NCBI RefSeq assembly: GCF_000421545.1
Contig: NZ_ATXF01000006.1
Span: forward strand, 124,001-188,000
DNA: 64,000 nucleotides
Direction: 5' to 3'
Origin: Agromyces italicus DSM 16388
GTDB lineage: Bacteria > Actinomycetota > Actinomycetes > Actinomycetales > Microbacteriaceae
The translations under genes and the position numbers were made by a program. This document shows, piece by piece, positions 1 to 9,138 of the stretch (within the stretch, counting starts at the first letter, position 1; each line of letters opens with the position of its first letter). The notes beneath the pieces are model-generated. The model worked only from the letters and a program-made list of their open reading frames with translations, did no database searches and was not told the DNA's origin.

Positions 1-1
1 G

Positions 2-109
2 CTCGGCGAACGCCCGGTGGGTTCGGTGCTCGAACGCGCCGGGTTCCTGAGCGACGAGCAGCAGGCGGCGATCCGCCACGGCAACGCCCGCCGATTCCTC
101 GCGATCTGA
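2..109 (+). CDS. C-terminal end of a probable amidohydrolase (partial)
   Basis: Only the last 35 codons are present; the 5' part lies outside the window. The frame ends at TGA 107-109. The visible tail reads through the motif GNARRFLAI, which resembles the closing strand of amidohydrolase family 2 proteins, where an NA-R motif follows the last helix. The next gene, 86 bp downstream on the same strand, is kynureninase, so an aminocarboxymuconate-type decarboxylase or another tryptophan-degradation amidohydrolase is possible. Too little is visible to fix the substrate. Confidence 0.45.
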   Translation, partial: LGERPVGSVLERAGFLSDEQQAAIRHGNARRFLAI

Positions 110-195
110 GCAGGGCGTCCGCACCGCGGGCGCCCCGCCCGGCCCTCCTCGCCCTTCCACGCCCTTCCTCCGCCCCAGACCCAGGAGACCCGCAC

Positions 196-1533
196 ATGAG
201 CCTTGCGACATCCGCCCCCGACGCGATCGACCGCGCGACCTGCGCCGCGCTCGACGCGGCCGACCCGCTCGCCCGCTTCCGCGAGCGCTTCGCGCTGCCC
301 GAGGGTGTCGTCTACCTCGACGGCAACTCGCTCGGGGCACTGCCACGCGCGACGCCCGAGCACCTCCAGCGGGTCATCACCGAGGAGTGGGGAACGGGAC
401 TCATCCGCAGCTGGAACGACGCCGGCTGGTTCGACAAGCCCACCGCACTCGGCGACCGCATCGCCCCGCTCGTCGGCGCCGCCCCCGGCGAGGTCGTGCT
501 CGGCGACTCGACCTCGGCGAGTCTCTTCCAGGTGGTGACAGCCGCCGCGCGGCTCCGGCCGGGGCGCCGGGCCATCGTCTCGGAGCGCGCCAACTTCCCG
601 ACCGACCTGTACGTGCTCGAGTCGGTGCAGGAGCTCCTCGGCGAACCCGGCCGACCCCTCGAACGCCGGCTGATCGACGACGACGGCCCCACCCTCGACG
701 AGGTGCTCGACGACGACGTCGCGGTCGTCGTGCTCACCCACGTGAACTACCGCACCGGGCGCATGTTCGACCTGGCCGAGGTGACGAGGCGAGTGCACGA
801 GGCCGGCGCGCTCATGGTGTGGGACCTCTGCCACAGCGTCGGCGCGGTGCCGGTCGAACTCAACGCCGCCGGGGCCGACTTCGCGATCGGCTGCACCTAC
901 AAGTACCTGAACGGCGGGCCCGGCTCGCCCTCGTTCATCTGGGCCGCGGCCCGCCACCATGGCGTCGCCCGACCGCCGCTCACGGGCTGGCACGGCCACG
1001 CCCGCCCCTTCGACTTCACCGTCGGCTACGAGCCCGCCGACGGCATCACGCGATTCCGCGTCGGCACCCCGCAGCTGCTCGCGGTCGCCGGGCTCGAGGC
1101 GAGCCTCGACCTCTGGGCCGAGGTCGATCTGGCCGAGCTCAGGGAGAAGAGCCTGCGGCTGACCGAGCTGTTCATCTGCCTCGTCGACACGAGACTCGCC
1201 GAGTGGGGCATCGAGGTCGTGACGCCGCGGCAGTCGGCGCAGCGCGGCAGCCAGGTCGCGCTGCGAGCGGGCGGCGGGGCACGCGTCGGGGGCGGGGCGC
1301 TCCGGCCCGGCGACGGCGCACTCACCCCCGGCGACGGCTACGCCCTCATGCAGGCGCTCATCGAGCGCGGGGTGATCGGCGACTTCCGCGCGCCCGACCT
1401 CATGCGCTTCGGCTTCGCCCCCCTCTACGTCACGCACACCGACGTGTGGGACGCGGTCGCGGCGCTCGAGGACCTGCTCAGGAGCGGGAGCTGGCGCGAG
1501 CCCCGCTTCGCGCGACGTGGGGCGGTCACCTGA
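196..1533 (+). CDS. kynU: Kynureninase, PLP-dependent
   Basis: Hydrolyses kynurenine or 3-hydroxykynurenine to anthranilate or 3-hydroxyanthranilate plus alanine in tryptophan catabolism; cytoplasmic. The 445-residue protein shows the family landmarks in order: YLDGNSLGALP near residue 40, the SWNDAGWFD segment near 72, SERANFPTDLYV near 129, and the PLP-lysine segment CTYKYLNGGPGS with Lys236. The ATG at 196 follows AGGAG. Length is about 25 residues above the usual size because of a glycine-rich, repeat-like insertion near residues 355-380 (GGGARVGGGA, then PGDGALTPGDG). The upstream partial gene may belong to the same catabolic unit, and a PucR-type regulator follows. Family assignment is firm. 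Confidence 0.95.
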   Translation: MSLATSAPDAIDRATCAALDAADPLARFRERFALPEGVVYLDGNSLGALPRATPEHLQRVITEEWGTGLIRSWNDAGWFDKPTALGDRIAPLVGAAPGEVVLGDSTSASLFQVVTAAARLRPGRRAIVSERANFPTDLYVLESVQELLGEPGRPLERRLIDDDGPTLDEVLDDDVAVVVLTHVNYRTGRMFDLAEVTRRVHEAGALMVWDLCHSVGAVPVELNAAGADFAIGCTYKYLNGGPGSPSFIWAAARHHGVARPPLTGWHGHARPFDFTVGYEPADGITRFRVGTPQLLAVAGLEASLDLWAEVDLAELREKSLRLTELFICLVDTRLAEWGIEVVTPRQSAQRGSQVALRAGGGARVGGGALRPGDGALTPGDGYALMQALIERGVIGDFRAPDLMRFGFAPLYVTHTDVWDAVAALEDLLRSGSWREPRFARRGAVT

Positions 1534-1589
1534 CCTCCAGCCAGCGATCGCGGCATCACGCAACATTCAACGGATGTCACGGGGCCGAT

Positions 1590-1627
1590 GTGTACACTCA
1601 GGGCATCATGTTCGCCGGCGTGTACAC
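1590..1627. promoter_or_regulatory. Twin GTGTACAC palindromes, candidate operator
   Basis: The perfect 8-bp palindrome GTGTACAC occurs at 1590-1597 and again at 1620-1627, exactly 30 bp (about three helical turns) apart, in the kynU to PucR intergenic space and 68-105 bp before the PucR start. Two identical palindromes in phase fit a dimer-pair operator. Binding of the neighbouring PucR protein is inference. Confidence 0.45.
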
Positions 1628-1694
1628 CACCTCGCCGGTCGAGTAGGCTCCGTCGGGGCTGACTCGTGACCACCCGGGAACACCGAGGAGCCCC

Positions 1695-3257
1695 GTGAAG
1701 CCCACCGTGCAGACCCTGCTCGCCAACCCCGAGCTCGGCCTCGGCCTGCTGACCGCCGCCGATACCCTGCCCGACGGTGCGCTCGACGCCCCGGTCGTGT
1801 GGGCCCACAGTTCCGACCTCGCCGACCCGACGCCGTTCCTCGACGCCGGCCACGTGCTGCTGACGACCGGCACCCAGTTCGCCGAGGGCGTCGTGGGCGA
1901 CGACAGCGGCGACGCAGGGTTCGCCGAGGCCTACGTCCGGCGACTCCGCGAGCGGGGCATCGCGGCGCTCGGCTTCGGCACCGAGGTGATCCGCGCCGGC
2001 ACCCCCGAGACGCTCGTCGCGGCGTGCCTCGACCAGGGCCTGCCGCTCTTCGAAGTGCCCTACCGCACCCCGTTCATCGCGATCGCGCGCACCGTCGCCG
2101 ACCTCATCGCCGAAGACGCCTACGCCAGGCAGGCCTGGGCGCTCTCCGCGCAACGGGCGATCTCGCTCGCGGCCCTCCGCCCCGACGGGCTCTCGGCCAC
2201 CCTCGCCGAACTCTCGCACCGCCTCGGCGCCTGGGTCGGACTCGTCGACGCGACCGGGTCGCTCGACCGCGAGGCCCCCGAGGGCGGGCTCACGCAGCCC
2301 GCGCTCGGCGAGGTCGTCGGCGAGGCCCGCTCGATGCTGCGCCGCGGCCAGCGGGCGAGCCGCACCCTGCTCGCCGCCGAGTCGACCGACGCGCCCCAGC
2401 GCATGACCCTGCAGACCCTCGGCGGCGGCGGCGCCCTCCGCGGCGTGCTCGCGATCGGCGATTCGGCCGAGCTCGACCAGGCCGGCCGTGAGGTCGTCAC
2501 CTCGGTGATCGCGCTCGCGGGGCTCGCGCTCGAGCAGAACCGCGACCTCGACCGCGCACGCGGTCACCTGCGATCGGGGCTGCTGAGCGGCATCCTCGCC
2601 GGCGACACCGCGCTCGCCGAGCGCGTCTCGGCGGAGATGTGGGGGCCGCTGCCCGAGCCGCCGCTGCGCATCATGGTGACGGATGCCCCTCTCACCCAGG
2701 CGGATCGCCTCACCGAGCTCCTCGAACTCCGCGTCGAGGAGCGCGGCGGGCGACTGTTCTTCGGCCGCGACGACGAGCAGTACGTGCTCGTCGTCGAGGA
2801 GTCCGACGCCCCGCTCGCCGAGGAGCTCGCGGCCGAGTTCGAACTGCCCGTCGGCGTCTCCGACCCGGTCGGCGGGGGCGCCGTCGCGCAGGCGCACGAG
2901 CAGGCGCTGCGCGCCCTCGACCGGGCCCGTGAGAGCGGAGCCGGCGTCGTGAACTTCGACGAGATCAGCCGTCAGGGCGTGCTCGCGTTCCTCGCCCGCA
3001 CCGACGCGCGCGCCGTCGCCCTCGCAACCCTCGCCCCGCTCACCGAGCACGACGAGGCGAGCGGCACCTCGCTCGTCGCGACGACTCGCACCTGGCTCGA
3101 GCACGGCGGGCAGTTCGACGCGACCGCCCAGGCGCTCGGCGTGCACCGGCACACCGTGCGCAGCCGCATCGCCCTCGCCGAGCGGCTGCTCGGGCGCGAC
3201 CTCTCGGGGTTCCACGCCCGCGCCGACCTCTGGGCCGCCCTCCTCGCCGTCGAATAG
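1695..3257 (+). CDS. PucR-family transcriptional regulator
   Basis: A 520-residue regulator. The N-terminal part (about 8-125) matches the PucR sensory domain, with a VWAHSSDLADPTPFLDAG-like segment and LLTTGTQF. The centre is a GGDEF-like, GAF-poor linker typical of the family. The C-terminus (about 455-518) is the PucR/CdaR helix-turn-helix: LEHGGQFDATAQALGVHRHT and then VRSRIALAERLLGRDL. GTG at 1695 is preceded by GAGGAG at a short spacing. PucR-like proteins control purine and amino-acid catabolism genes. Its position behind kynU suggests a role in that unit or self-control through the twin palindromes upstream. The effector is unknown. Confidence 0.85.
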   Translation: MKPTVQTLLANPELGLGLLTAADTLPDGALDAPVVWAHSSDLADPTPFLDAGHVLLTTGTQFAEGVVGDDSGDAGFAEAYVRRLRERGIAALGFGTEVIRAGTPETLVAACLDQGLPLFEVPYRTPFIAIARTVADLIAEDAYARQAWALSAQRAISLAALRPDGLSATLAELSHRLGAWVGLVDATGSLDREAPEGGLTQPALGEVVGEARSMLRRGQRASRTLLAAESTDAPQRMTLQTLGGGGALRGVLAIGDSAELDQAGREVVTSVIALAGLALEQNRDLDRARGHLRSGLLSGILAGDTALAERVSAEMWGPLPEPPLRIMVTDAPLTQADRLTELLELRVEERGGRLFFGRDDEQYVLVVEESDAPLAEELAAEFELPVGVSDPVGGGAVAQAHEQALRALDRARESGAGVVNFDEISRQGVLAFLARTDARAVALATLAPLTEHDEASGTSLVATTRTWLEHGGQFDATAQALGVHRHTVRSRIALAERLLGRDLSGFHARADLWAALLAVE

Positions 3258-3267
3258 CGCCCGACCC

Positions 3268-3331
3268 CCACACGCACCCCGCACCCCGCACCCCGCACCC
3301 GCACCCGCGCCCGCGCCCGCACCCGCACCCA
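3268..3331. repeat. C-rich low-complexity array between convergent genes
   Basis: Tandem CACCCCG units give way to CCCGCA/CCCGCG hexamers in the gap between the convergent PucR regulator and the GH1 gene. No gene is visible in this 181-bp gap. It probably grew by slippage; I see no clear hairpin terminator in it. Confidence 0.6.
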
Positions 3332-3438
3332 CCACAATTTCGGCGATCGCCGCGGTTTCGGGCCGCTCGGGGCCCAGCCTCCGAGGTTGTGGCGAACCCC
3401 GAGGTCGTGGCGCGAGCGCGGCCGAGCGACAGACGGGG

Positions 3439-4863
3439 TCAGTGGGGCTGGGCGGCGATGAGGTCGCGGTACCAGACGAACGAGTCCTTGCGGGTGCGGC
3501 CGCCCGTCTCGAAGTCGACGTGCACGAGGCCGAAGCGCTGGGTGTAACCCTGCGCCCACTCGAAGTTGTCCATGAGCGACCACGCGAAGTAGCCCCGAAC
3601 GTCGACCCCCTGCTCGATCGCGGCGGCGACGGCCCGAACATGCCCGTCGAGGTAGGCGATGCGCTCGGCGTCGTGCACGGCGAGTCCGCCGTCGGATGCC
3701 TCGACCACCTCGTCGACGAACGACGCCCCGTTCTCGGTGATGACGACGGGCGGCAGCGCGTCGCCGTAGTCGCGACGCAGGCCGACGAGTAGCTCGGTGA
3801 ACGCGCCCGGCACGATCGGCCAGTCGAAGCCCGTGAGCGGCGTACCGTCGGGCGGCGCAACCGGCTCGAACGGGAGCCCGGCGGCGGCGAACTCCGAGTC
3901 GGCGCCCGGCGCCGCCACGTACGTCGGGTTGTAGAAGTTCACCCCGTAGAAGTCGAGCGGCGCCGAGAGCAGGTCGAGGTCGCCGACCTCGAGCCCGGGG
4001 AACTCCTCGAGACCGAACCCAGACAAGTCGGGGTAGGCGCCGGTGAGCACCGGATCGGCGAAGATGCGGTTGTAAATGAGGTCGAAGGCGCCCGCCGCCA
4101 CGAGGTCGGCCGCCGAGTCGCCGGCCGGCACGACGAGGGTGTGGTTGTTCGTGATGCCGACCTCGACCGAGGGCGCGGCCGCCCTGATGGCGGCAACCGC
4201 GAGCCCGTGCCCGAGCAACTGGTGGTGCACGGTCGGCAGCGCCCCGAGCATGAGCTGATGCCCGGGCGCCTGCGAACCGAGCGCGTACCCCTCGAGTGTC
4301 GTCATCGCCGGTTCGTTGAGGGTGATCCAGCGGCCGACGCGGTCACCCAGCCGCTCGAGCACGAGCCCGACGTAGTCTGCGAACCGCGACGCCGTGTCAC
4401 GCACGAGCCAGCCGCCGGCGTCTTCGAGTGGCTGCGGCAGATCCCAGTGGTACAGGGTCGGCAGCGGGGCGATGCCAGCTTCTGCGAGCGCGTCGACGAG
4501 GCGCTCGTAGTAGTCGAGGCCTGCGGCGTTCGCGGGCCCCGTGCCGGCCGGCTGCACGCGCGGCCAGGCGATCGAGAAGCGGTAGTCGCTCGCGCCGAGT
4601 TCGGCGAGCAGTGCCACGTCGTCGCGGAATCTCAGGTAGCTGTCGGCTGCGACGAGCGCGTTCGAGCCGTCGATCACCCGGCCCGGTTCCGCGGTGAAGG
4701 TGTCCCAGATGCTCGGCCCGCGCCCCGCGGCATCCGTGGCGCCCTCGATCTGGAACGCGGCCGTCGCCGCTCCCCACCGGAAGCCCGCGGGCAGCCGCAG
4801 CGCGGACTCGGCCTCGGCGGCCGACCCGGCCGTCGTCGCACGCGTGGTCGGGGCATCCTGCAT
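3439..4863 (-). CDS. GH1 beta-glucosidase
   Basis: A 474-residue glycoside hydrolase family 1 enzyme that should cleave beta-glucosides such as cellobiose in the cytoplasm by a retaining mechanism. The N-terminal GH1 signature FRWGAATAAFQIEG lies near residue 28. The acid/base glutamate is Glu184 in TLNEPA and the nucleophile is Glu377 in ITENGA. The closing segment WSLMDNFEWAQGY is also present. The start chosen is ATG at 4863 (MQDAP); the open frame runs far upstream but only antisense to other genes. No transporter gene is adjacent, so substrate supply is unclear. No signal peptide is visible. Confidence 0.95.
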   Translation of the reverse strand: MQDAPTTRATTAGSAAEAESALRLPAGFRWGAATAAFQIEGATDAAGRGPSIWDTFTAEPGRVIDGSNALVAADSYLRFRDDVALLAELGASDYRFSIAWPRVQPAGTGPANAAGLDYYERLVDALAEAGIAPLPTLYHWDLPQPLEDAGGWLVRDTASRFADYVGLVLERLGDRVGRWITLNEPAMTTLEGYALGSQAPGHQLMLGALPTVHHQLLGHGLAVAAIRAAAPSVEVGITNNHTLVVPAGDSAADLVAAGAFDLIYNRIFADPVLTGAYPDLSGFGLEEFPGLEVGDLDLLSAPLDFYGVNFYNPTYVAAPGADSEFAAAGLPFEPVAPPDGTPLTGFDWPIVPGAFTELLVGLRRDYGDALPPVVITENGASFVDEVVEASDGGLAVHDAERIAYLDGHVRAVAAAIEQGVDVRGYFAWSLMDNFEWAQGYTQRFGLVHVDFETGGRTRKDSFVWYRDLIAAQPH

Positions 4864-5022
4864 CGTGAACCTCACTGTTCGTCGCTTCGTCGCTTCGTCG
4901 CGAACTGGGACGCTTGACCCAGTTCGACCCACCCTAGCGGGCCGAGCTCGGACTGGGAAGGCCGCCGCCCCTTCCCGCACGCCGCGCCCGCGCGTACGCT
5001 GTAACCGTCGAAGGAGGCTCCG

Positions 5023-5211
5023 ATGAATGCGACGGTCGGCGAACGCCTCGTCATCCACGGCAAACAGGTCGGCCAGTCCGGCCGGCACGGCGAGATCCTC
5101 GAGGTGCGCGGCGAGAACGGCGGGCCGCCCTATCTCGTCCGCTTCGACGACGGCCACGAGACCCTGCTCTACCCCGGCGCCGACTGCGAGATCGAGCACG
5201 CCGAGCAGTGA
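5023..5211 (+). CDS. DUF1918 small protein
   Basis: A 62-residue protein preceded by a strong AAGGAGG ribosome site. It shows the DUF1918 pattern: GERLVIHGKQVGQSGRHGEI near the N-terminus, then GPPYLVRFDDGHETLLYPG near the middle, typical of a small SH3-like beta-barrel found widely in actinobacteria. Function is not established. It sits divergently from the GH1 gene and 24 bp before an SGNH esterase gene on the same strand. Confidence 0.85.
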   Translation: MNATVGERLVIHGKQVGQSGRHGEILEVRGENGGPPYLVRFDDGHETLLYPGADCEIEHAEQ

Positions 5212-5235
5212 GTTCGGCGCGCTAGCGTTGAGGGC

Positions 5236-6006
5236 ATGTTCCACTCCTACGCGGCCATCGGCGACAGCTTCACCGAGGGCGTCGGCGACGAGCTGCCCGA
5301 CGGCAGCGTGCGCGGCTGGGCCGACTTCGTGGCGCTCGGCCTCGCGCAGCACGCGCACGAGCCGATCGGCTACGCGAACCTCGCGATCCGCGGGCGCAAG
5401 CTCGGCCCGATCATCGACGAGCAGCTCGACGCGGCGATCGCGCTGAAGCCCGAGCTGCTGAGCTTCAACGGCGGCGGCAACGACATGCTGCGCCCCCGCA
5501 TGGACGAGCAGGCGACGGCGATCCGCTTCCGCGACGCGATCCACCGCATCCGCGAGGCGGGCATCCACGTGCTCATGCTGAGCGGAGCGAACCCGACCGA
5601 GCACCTGCCGATGGGCAGGGTCTTCGACTCGCGCGGTGCGCGCCTCACCGCCGCGCTCGTCGACCTCGGCACGCTCGAGGGCGTCACGTTCGTCGACAAC
5701 TTCAACGACCGGGGGCTCCGCGACATCCGATACTGGTCGCCCGACAAGCTGCACCTCAACGCGCTCGGCCACGCGCGCGTCGCGTCGAACGTGCTCACCG
5801 CGCTCGAGGTGCCGGTGCCGCCCGAGTGGGGCGTCGCCGAGGTCGCCGCCGCGCCTCCCGGGCCGCGCAGCCGCAACACCGCCGCGTACTACCGTGAGTT
5901 CGTGCTGCCGTGGATCGGACGCCGGCTCACCGGCCGCTCCTCGGGCGACGGACGGGCCGCGAAGCGGGCGACGCTCGAGGCGCTCGACGCCCACGCGACG
6001 CGCTGA
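5236..6006 (+). CDS. SGNH/GDSL-family hydrolase
   Basis: A 256-residue esterase- or lipase-type enzyme. Block I is IGDSFTEGVGD near residue 6 with the catalytic serine. Block III is GGGNDML near residue 79. Block V is DKLHLNALGH near residue 172, giving the Asp-His pair. There is no signal peptide, so it is probably cytoplasmic. The C-terminal 60 residues extend beyond the fold (RNTAAYYREFVLPWIGRRL). It may be cotranscribed with the DUF1918 gene 24 bp upstream. The natural ester substrate cannot be read from sequence. Confidence 0.9.
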   Translation: MFHSYAAIGDSFTEGVGDELPDGSVRGWADFVALGLAQHAHEPIGYANLAIRGRKLGPIIDEQLDAAIALKPELLSFNGGGNDMLRPRMDEQATAIRFRDAIHRIREAGIHVLMLSGANPTEHLPMGRVFDSRGARLTAALVDLGTLEGVTFVDNFNDRGLRDIRYWSPDKLHLNALGHARVASNVLTALEVPVPPEWGVAEVAAAPPGPRSRNTAAYYREFVLPWIGRRLTGRSSGDGRAAKRATLEALDAHATR

Positions 6007-6021
6007 GGCCGGGCGTCGGCC

Positions 6022-6516
6022 CTACGCCCCCAGCACGTCGGCGACGAACGCCCGGGTGCGCCGCGCGAGCCCTTCGATGCGCTCGAGCTCGTGGGTGCTC
6101 GGCATGACCTCCGACGGTGCAGGGGGGCGGCCGAGCCGCACCGTCTCCTGGCAGGCGAGGTCGCCGCAGATGTAGGTGCCGACGCTATCGCCGCGAGCGC
6201 CCGCCGCGCCGCCGCGACGGGCCGAGAACAGCGTGACCTGGTCGCCCGGCTGGTGGGTGTGGCACAGGTTGCAGACGGCGGCCCGGTGGCGCGAGCCCGT
6301 GCGCTCGGCGCTGCGCAGCACGACGCCCGCGGGCGCGCCGTCGAGTTCGGTGACGAGGTAGCCGCGCGAGGCGATGCGCGGGTCGCGCCACGCGAACGCG
6401 TCGAGGTGCGCCCATTCGGTGACGAAGAACTTCACCGGCAGCGAGAGATGTTCGAGCTCGGATGCCTCGGCGTTGCCGAGTGCCGCCCGAACCTCGGACT
6501 CGACCAGCGGCTGCAT
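6022..6516 (-). CDS. FBP-domain (treble-clef zinc) protein
   Basis: A 164-residue protein of the actinobacterial FBP_C family, related to the FusB/elongation-factor-G-binding fold. Four cysteines form the treble-clef zinc site: CNLC near residue 83 and CGDLAC near 118. The conserved FFVTEWAHLDAFAWRDPR block lies near residue 31. ATG at 6516 follows GAGGGGAGCCGC. In fusidic-acid-resistant firmicutes FusB-like proteins rescue EF-G from ribosomes; whether this one does so is inference from the fold. Confidence 0.8.
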   Translation of the reverse strand: MQPLVESEVRAALGNAEASELEHLSLPVKFFVTEWAHLDAFAWRDPRIASRGYLVTELDGAPAGVVLRSAERTGSRHRAAVCNLCHTHQPGDQVTLFSARRGGAAGARGDSVGTYICGDLACQETVRLGRPPAPSEVMPSTHELERIEGLARRTRAFVADVLGA

Positions 6517-6570
6517 GCGGCTCCCCTCGTACGACTCCCCCAGTCTACGAAGCGGGCCGGGTGAGCGCGT

Positions 6571-7434
6571 TCAGCTGGCGGCCTCCCTGCTGTTCGACCA
6601 CTCGTCGAAGGTCATCGGATCGGGCGCCGGCGGGTCGATGAGTACGAGTTCCCAGGTGACGCCGTCGCTCTCGGGCGACCACGAGATCACGACCACGTCG
6701 CGCTCCCCGGTGCCGTCGGGCCGGTGCGCGCCGAGCTCGGAGGCGGCGTACTGCACCACGATGCCGTGCTCCTCGAAGCGCGCACGCGAGGCGCACTCGC
6801 CGCGCTCGACGAGGCTCGTGCCGACGGGGACGACCGAGAGGCAGACCTGGTCGACCCCGTTGAGGTAGGCCCAGAAGCCGCGCCCGAACACCTCGTCGAT
6901 GCGGCGAACCGTGTCGGCCTGCGCCCCGAGCGCGACCGTGAGGCTCTCGTCGTCGGGGCGCTGCGGGCGGTCGAACACCGCGAGTCCCCGCTCGGGTGCC
7001 GTGAGGTTGACGACCGCGACCCCGCCGACGACCGCGAACCCCGCGATCACGGCCCCGATGGCGAGCCCGCTCGTGACGCGGGTGCCGAGTCGGCCCCATC
7101 GAGGTCGGGTTGCGGATGCCACGGGGTGCCCTGCGGCCGACTGGGAACCCGCCTCCGCACCGAGCGGGTGGTCGGCGTCGACGCCGAGGTCGGCCGGGTC
7201 GCCCCCGGTTTTCGCCCGCTCGGACGCCTCGCCGGGCCGCCGTTCGTCGGGCCTCGGCTCCTCGGCGCGGGCCGGGAGCGCCGCGCGCTCGCGCTCATCG
7301 GCCCGCTGCGCGAGTTCGGCCTCGAGCGACTCGAGCTCGTCGGCGGCACCCGAGGCGTAGCCGTCGGGAGTGCCGTAGACGATCCGGCGCAGGGCGTCGG
7401 CCCGCGCCTCGAGTTCCGCGTCGTCGCTCGTCAA
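6571..7434 (-). CDS. Hypothetical single-pass membrane protein
   Basis: A 287-residue protein of unrecognised family. I chose TTG at 7434 because GGAGGGG lies just upstream and the protein then begins with a sensible acidic helix (TSDDAELEARADALRRIVYG). Residues up to about 95 are charged and coiled-coil-like, followed by a low-complexity linker. One transmembrane segment (LAIGAVIAGFAVVGGVAVV) lies near residue 130, and an extracytoplasmic domain of about 150 residues follows. The outer domain contains FGRGFWAYLNGVDQVCLSVV and an ISWSPESDGVTWELVLI segment. The layout suggests an anchored sensor or envelope protein; function unknown. Confidence 0.75.
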   Translation of the reverse strand: MTSDDAELEARADALRRIVYGTPDGYASGAADELESLEAELAQRADERERAALPARAEEPRPDERRPGEASERAKTGGDPADLGVDADHPLGAEAGSQSAAGHPVASATRPRWGRLGTRVTSGLAIGAVIAGFAVVGGVAVVNLTAPERGLAVFDRPQRPDDESLTVALGAQADTVRRIDEVFGRGFWAYLNGVDQVCLSVVPVGTSLVERGECASRARFEEHGIVVQYAASELGAHRPDGTGERDVVVISWSPESDGVTWELVLIDPPAPDPMTFDEWSNSREAAS

Positions 7435-7531
7435 GGCCCCTCCGCTGCCGACGCTAGTCCGCGGAAGACCGTTCGAACAGTCCCCCGTCCGCGGCATCCC
7501 GGCAGCTGCGCGTCAGCGTGCCGCGCGCGCC

Positions 7532-8881
7532 TCAGAAGGCGGGTCGGGGTCGATCGTCGGCGAGCGGGTGCCACCCTTCGGGCCCACGGTCGTAGGCGTG
7601 GGCCGGTCCGTCGGCGATGAGCCGACCGAGCGCCGCGAGGAACCGGTCGACGTCGTCGGCCGAGGAGCCCGCGCCGAGGCTCGCCCGCAGCCCGTTCGCG
7701 CGGCTCGCGACGCGCTCGAAGAACGGGTGCGCGCAGAACCGGCCGGCCCGCACCGAGATGCCGTGCTCGGCGCCGAGCGCCGCGGCGAGCAGCCCGACCG
7801 AGCCGCGCTCGAGCTCGATCGTTGCGATGCCGAGCCGATCGTCGGCGTCGTCGAATCCGCGCACGACGCGCACGCCGCGCTGCGCCGCGAGCCCGGCGTG
7901 CAGTCGTTCGGTGAGCGCCCGCTCGTGCCGGTCGCGGGCGGCGTCGCCGAGCCGCTCGAATTCGCCGAGTGCTCGGGCGATCGCGGCGATGCCGATGACG
8001 TTCGGAGTGCCGGCCTCGTGGCGGGCGACGCCCTGCTTCCACGCGACGCGGTCGAGTGCGACCGACTCGACGGCGCCGCCGCCGGCGAGATACGCGGGAG
8101 CGGCGTCGAGCCAGTCGGCGCGGCCGATGAGGGCGCCCGCACCGAAGGGCGCGTAGGCCTTGTGCCCCGAGAAGGCGAGGTAGTCGATGCCGGATGCCTC
8201 GAGCGAGACCCTGCGGTGCGGCAGCAGTTGCGCGGCGTCGACGGCGAGCCGGGCGCCGTGCGCATGCGCGAGCGCGGCGAGCCGGTCGATCGGCAGCACC
8301 TCGCCGGTGACGTTCGAGGCGCCCGTCACGGTGAGGAGGGCCACGGGGCGTCGGGCGAGTTCGGCGTCCAGCACCTCGAGGGTCTCGGTGACCGTGGGGC
8401 GGGCGACGACGACCCGGCGTGCGCCGCCCCGCCAGGGCAGCAGGTTCGCGTGGTGCTCGAGGTCGAGCACGACGGTGTCGCCCGGCACTGCGGCCGCGAG
8501 AAGGTTGAGCGCGTCGGTCGTGTTGCGGGTGAAGACGACGAGGTCGTCGTCGCGCGCGCCGATGTGCCTGGCGACGGTCGCGCGCGCGGCCTCGACGAGG
8601 GCGGTGGTCTGCTGCGAGGGGTACCCGGTGCCGCGGTGCACGCTCGCGTAATAGGGCAGCACCTCGGCGACGTGCGCGGCGACGGCCGCGAGCGCGGGCG
8701 CCGAAGCGGCGATGTCGAGGTTCACGTGGCGCACGAAGCCGCCGCCGAGCACCGGCACCTCGAGCTCGGCGTCGACGAGCCGCGCGAGCGGGCCGAGGGG
8801 GCGCTGCTCCGCGGCCTCCGCCATCGCCGCCGGCTCCGACGTGCGCGCGATGCGGGCGGCGGTCGACTCGGTGGCGATCAC
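7532..8881 (-). CDS. Class V aminotransferase / SufS-like PLP enzyme
   Basis: A 449-residue fold-type I PLP enzyme of the cysteine desulfurase/selenocysteine lyase group. Visible landmarks are YYASVHRGTGYPSQQ near residue 77, LEHHANLLPWR near 140, the aspartate-containing VDAAQLLPHR near 212, and the PLP-lysine motif FSGHKAYAPFGAGAL near 233. GTG at 8881 follows GAGGAGAG. There are no Suf or Isc partners beside it, so it may serve cysteine or thiol metabolism other than Fe-S assembly. The 457-bp space upstream (8882-9338) holds the 31-bp tandem repeat and no gene. Confidence 0.88.
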   Translation of the reverse strand: MIATESTAARIARTSEPAAMAEAAEQRPLGPLARLVDAELEVPVLGGGFVRHVNLDIAASAPALAAVAAHVAEVLPYYASVHRGTGYPSQQTTALVEAARATVARHIGARDDDLVVFTRNTTDALNLLAAAVPGDTVVLDLEHHANLLPWRGGARRVVVARPTVTETLEVLDAELARRPVALLTVTGASNVTGEVLPIDRLAALAHAHGARLAVDAAQLLPHRRVSLEASGIDYLAFSGHKAYAPFGAGALIGRADWLDAAPAYLAGGGAVESVALDRVAWKQGVARHEAGTPNVIGIAAIARALGEFERLGDAARDRHERALTERLHAGLAAQRGVRVVRGFDDADDRLGIATIELERGSVGLLAAALGAEHGISVRAGRFCAHPFFERVASRANGLRASLGAGSSADDVDRFLAALGRLIADGPAHAYDRGPEGWHPLADDRPRPAF

Positions 8882-9138
8882 AGGGCTCTCCTCGGTGCGT
8901 GGTCTCGTCGACGCTACGGATGCCCCCTCGCCGCCTCAACCCTCGGCGACGCGGGCCGTCACGGCGCGCAACAATCGGACACACGGACGGGCGAGACGGG
9001 CGCCGCCGAGCGAGCCCTGCTGTGCGGGTCGGGGCTGCGCGTCGTACCCCGGGAGATCGTGGTCGTACGGTCAGGGCGGCTTCGGCCGTGCGCTCGAGTG
9101 GCCGCCGCCCCGGGGGTCCCCTCTCCACATGGTGTGGT

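Noticed and set aside
1425-3860. 811-codon minus-strand frame across the PucR gene
   Set aside because: No family features; antisense shadow of the PucR regulator and part of the GH1 tail.
4864-5994. N-terminal extension of the GH1 frame
   Set aside because: Antisense to DUF1918 and SGNH genes; GH1 proteins start near FRWGAA, consistent with ATG 4863.
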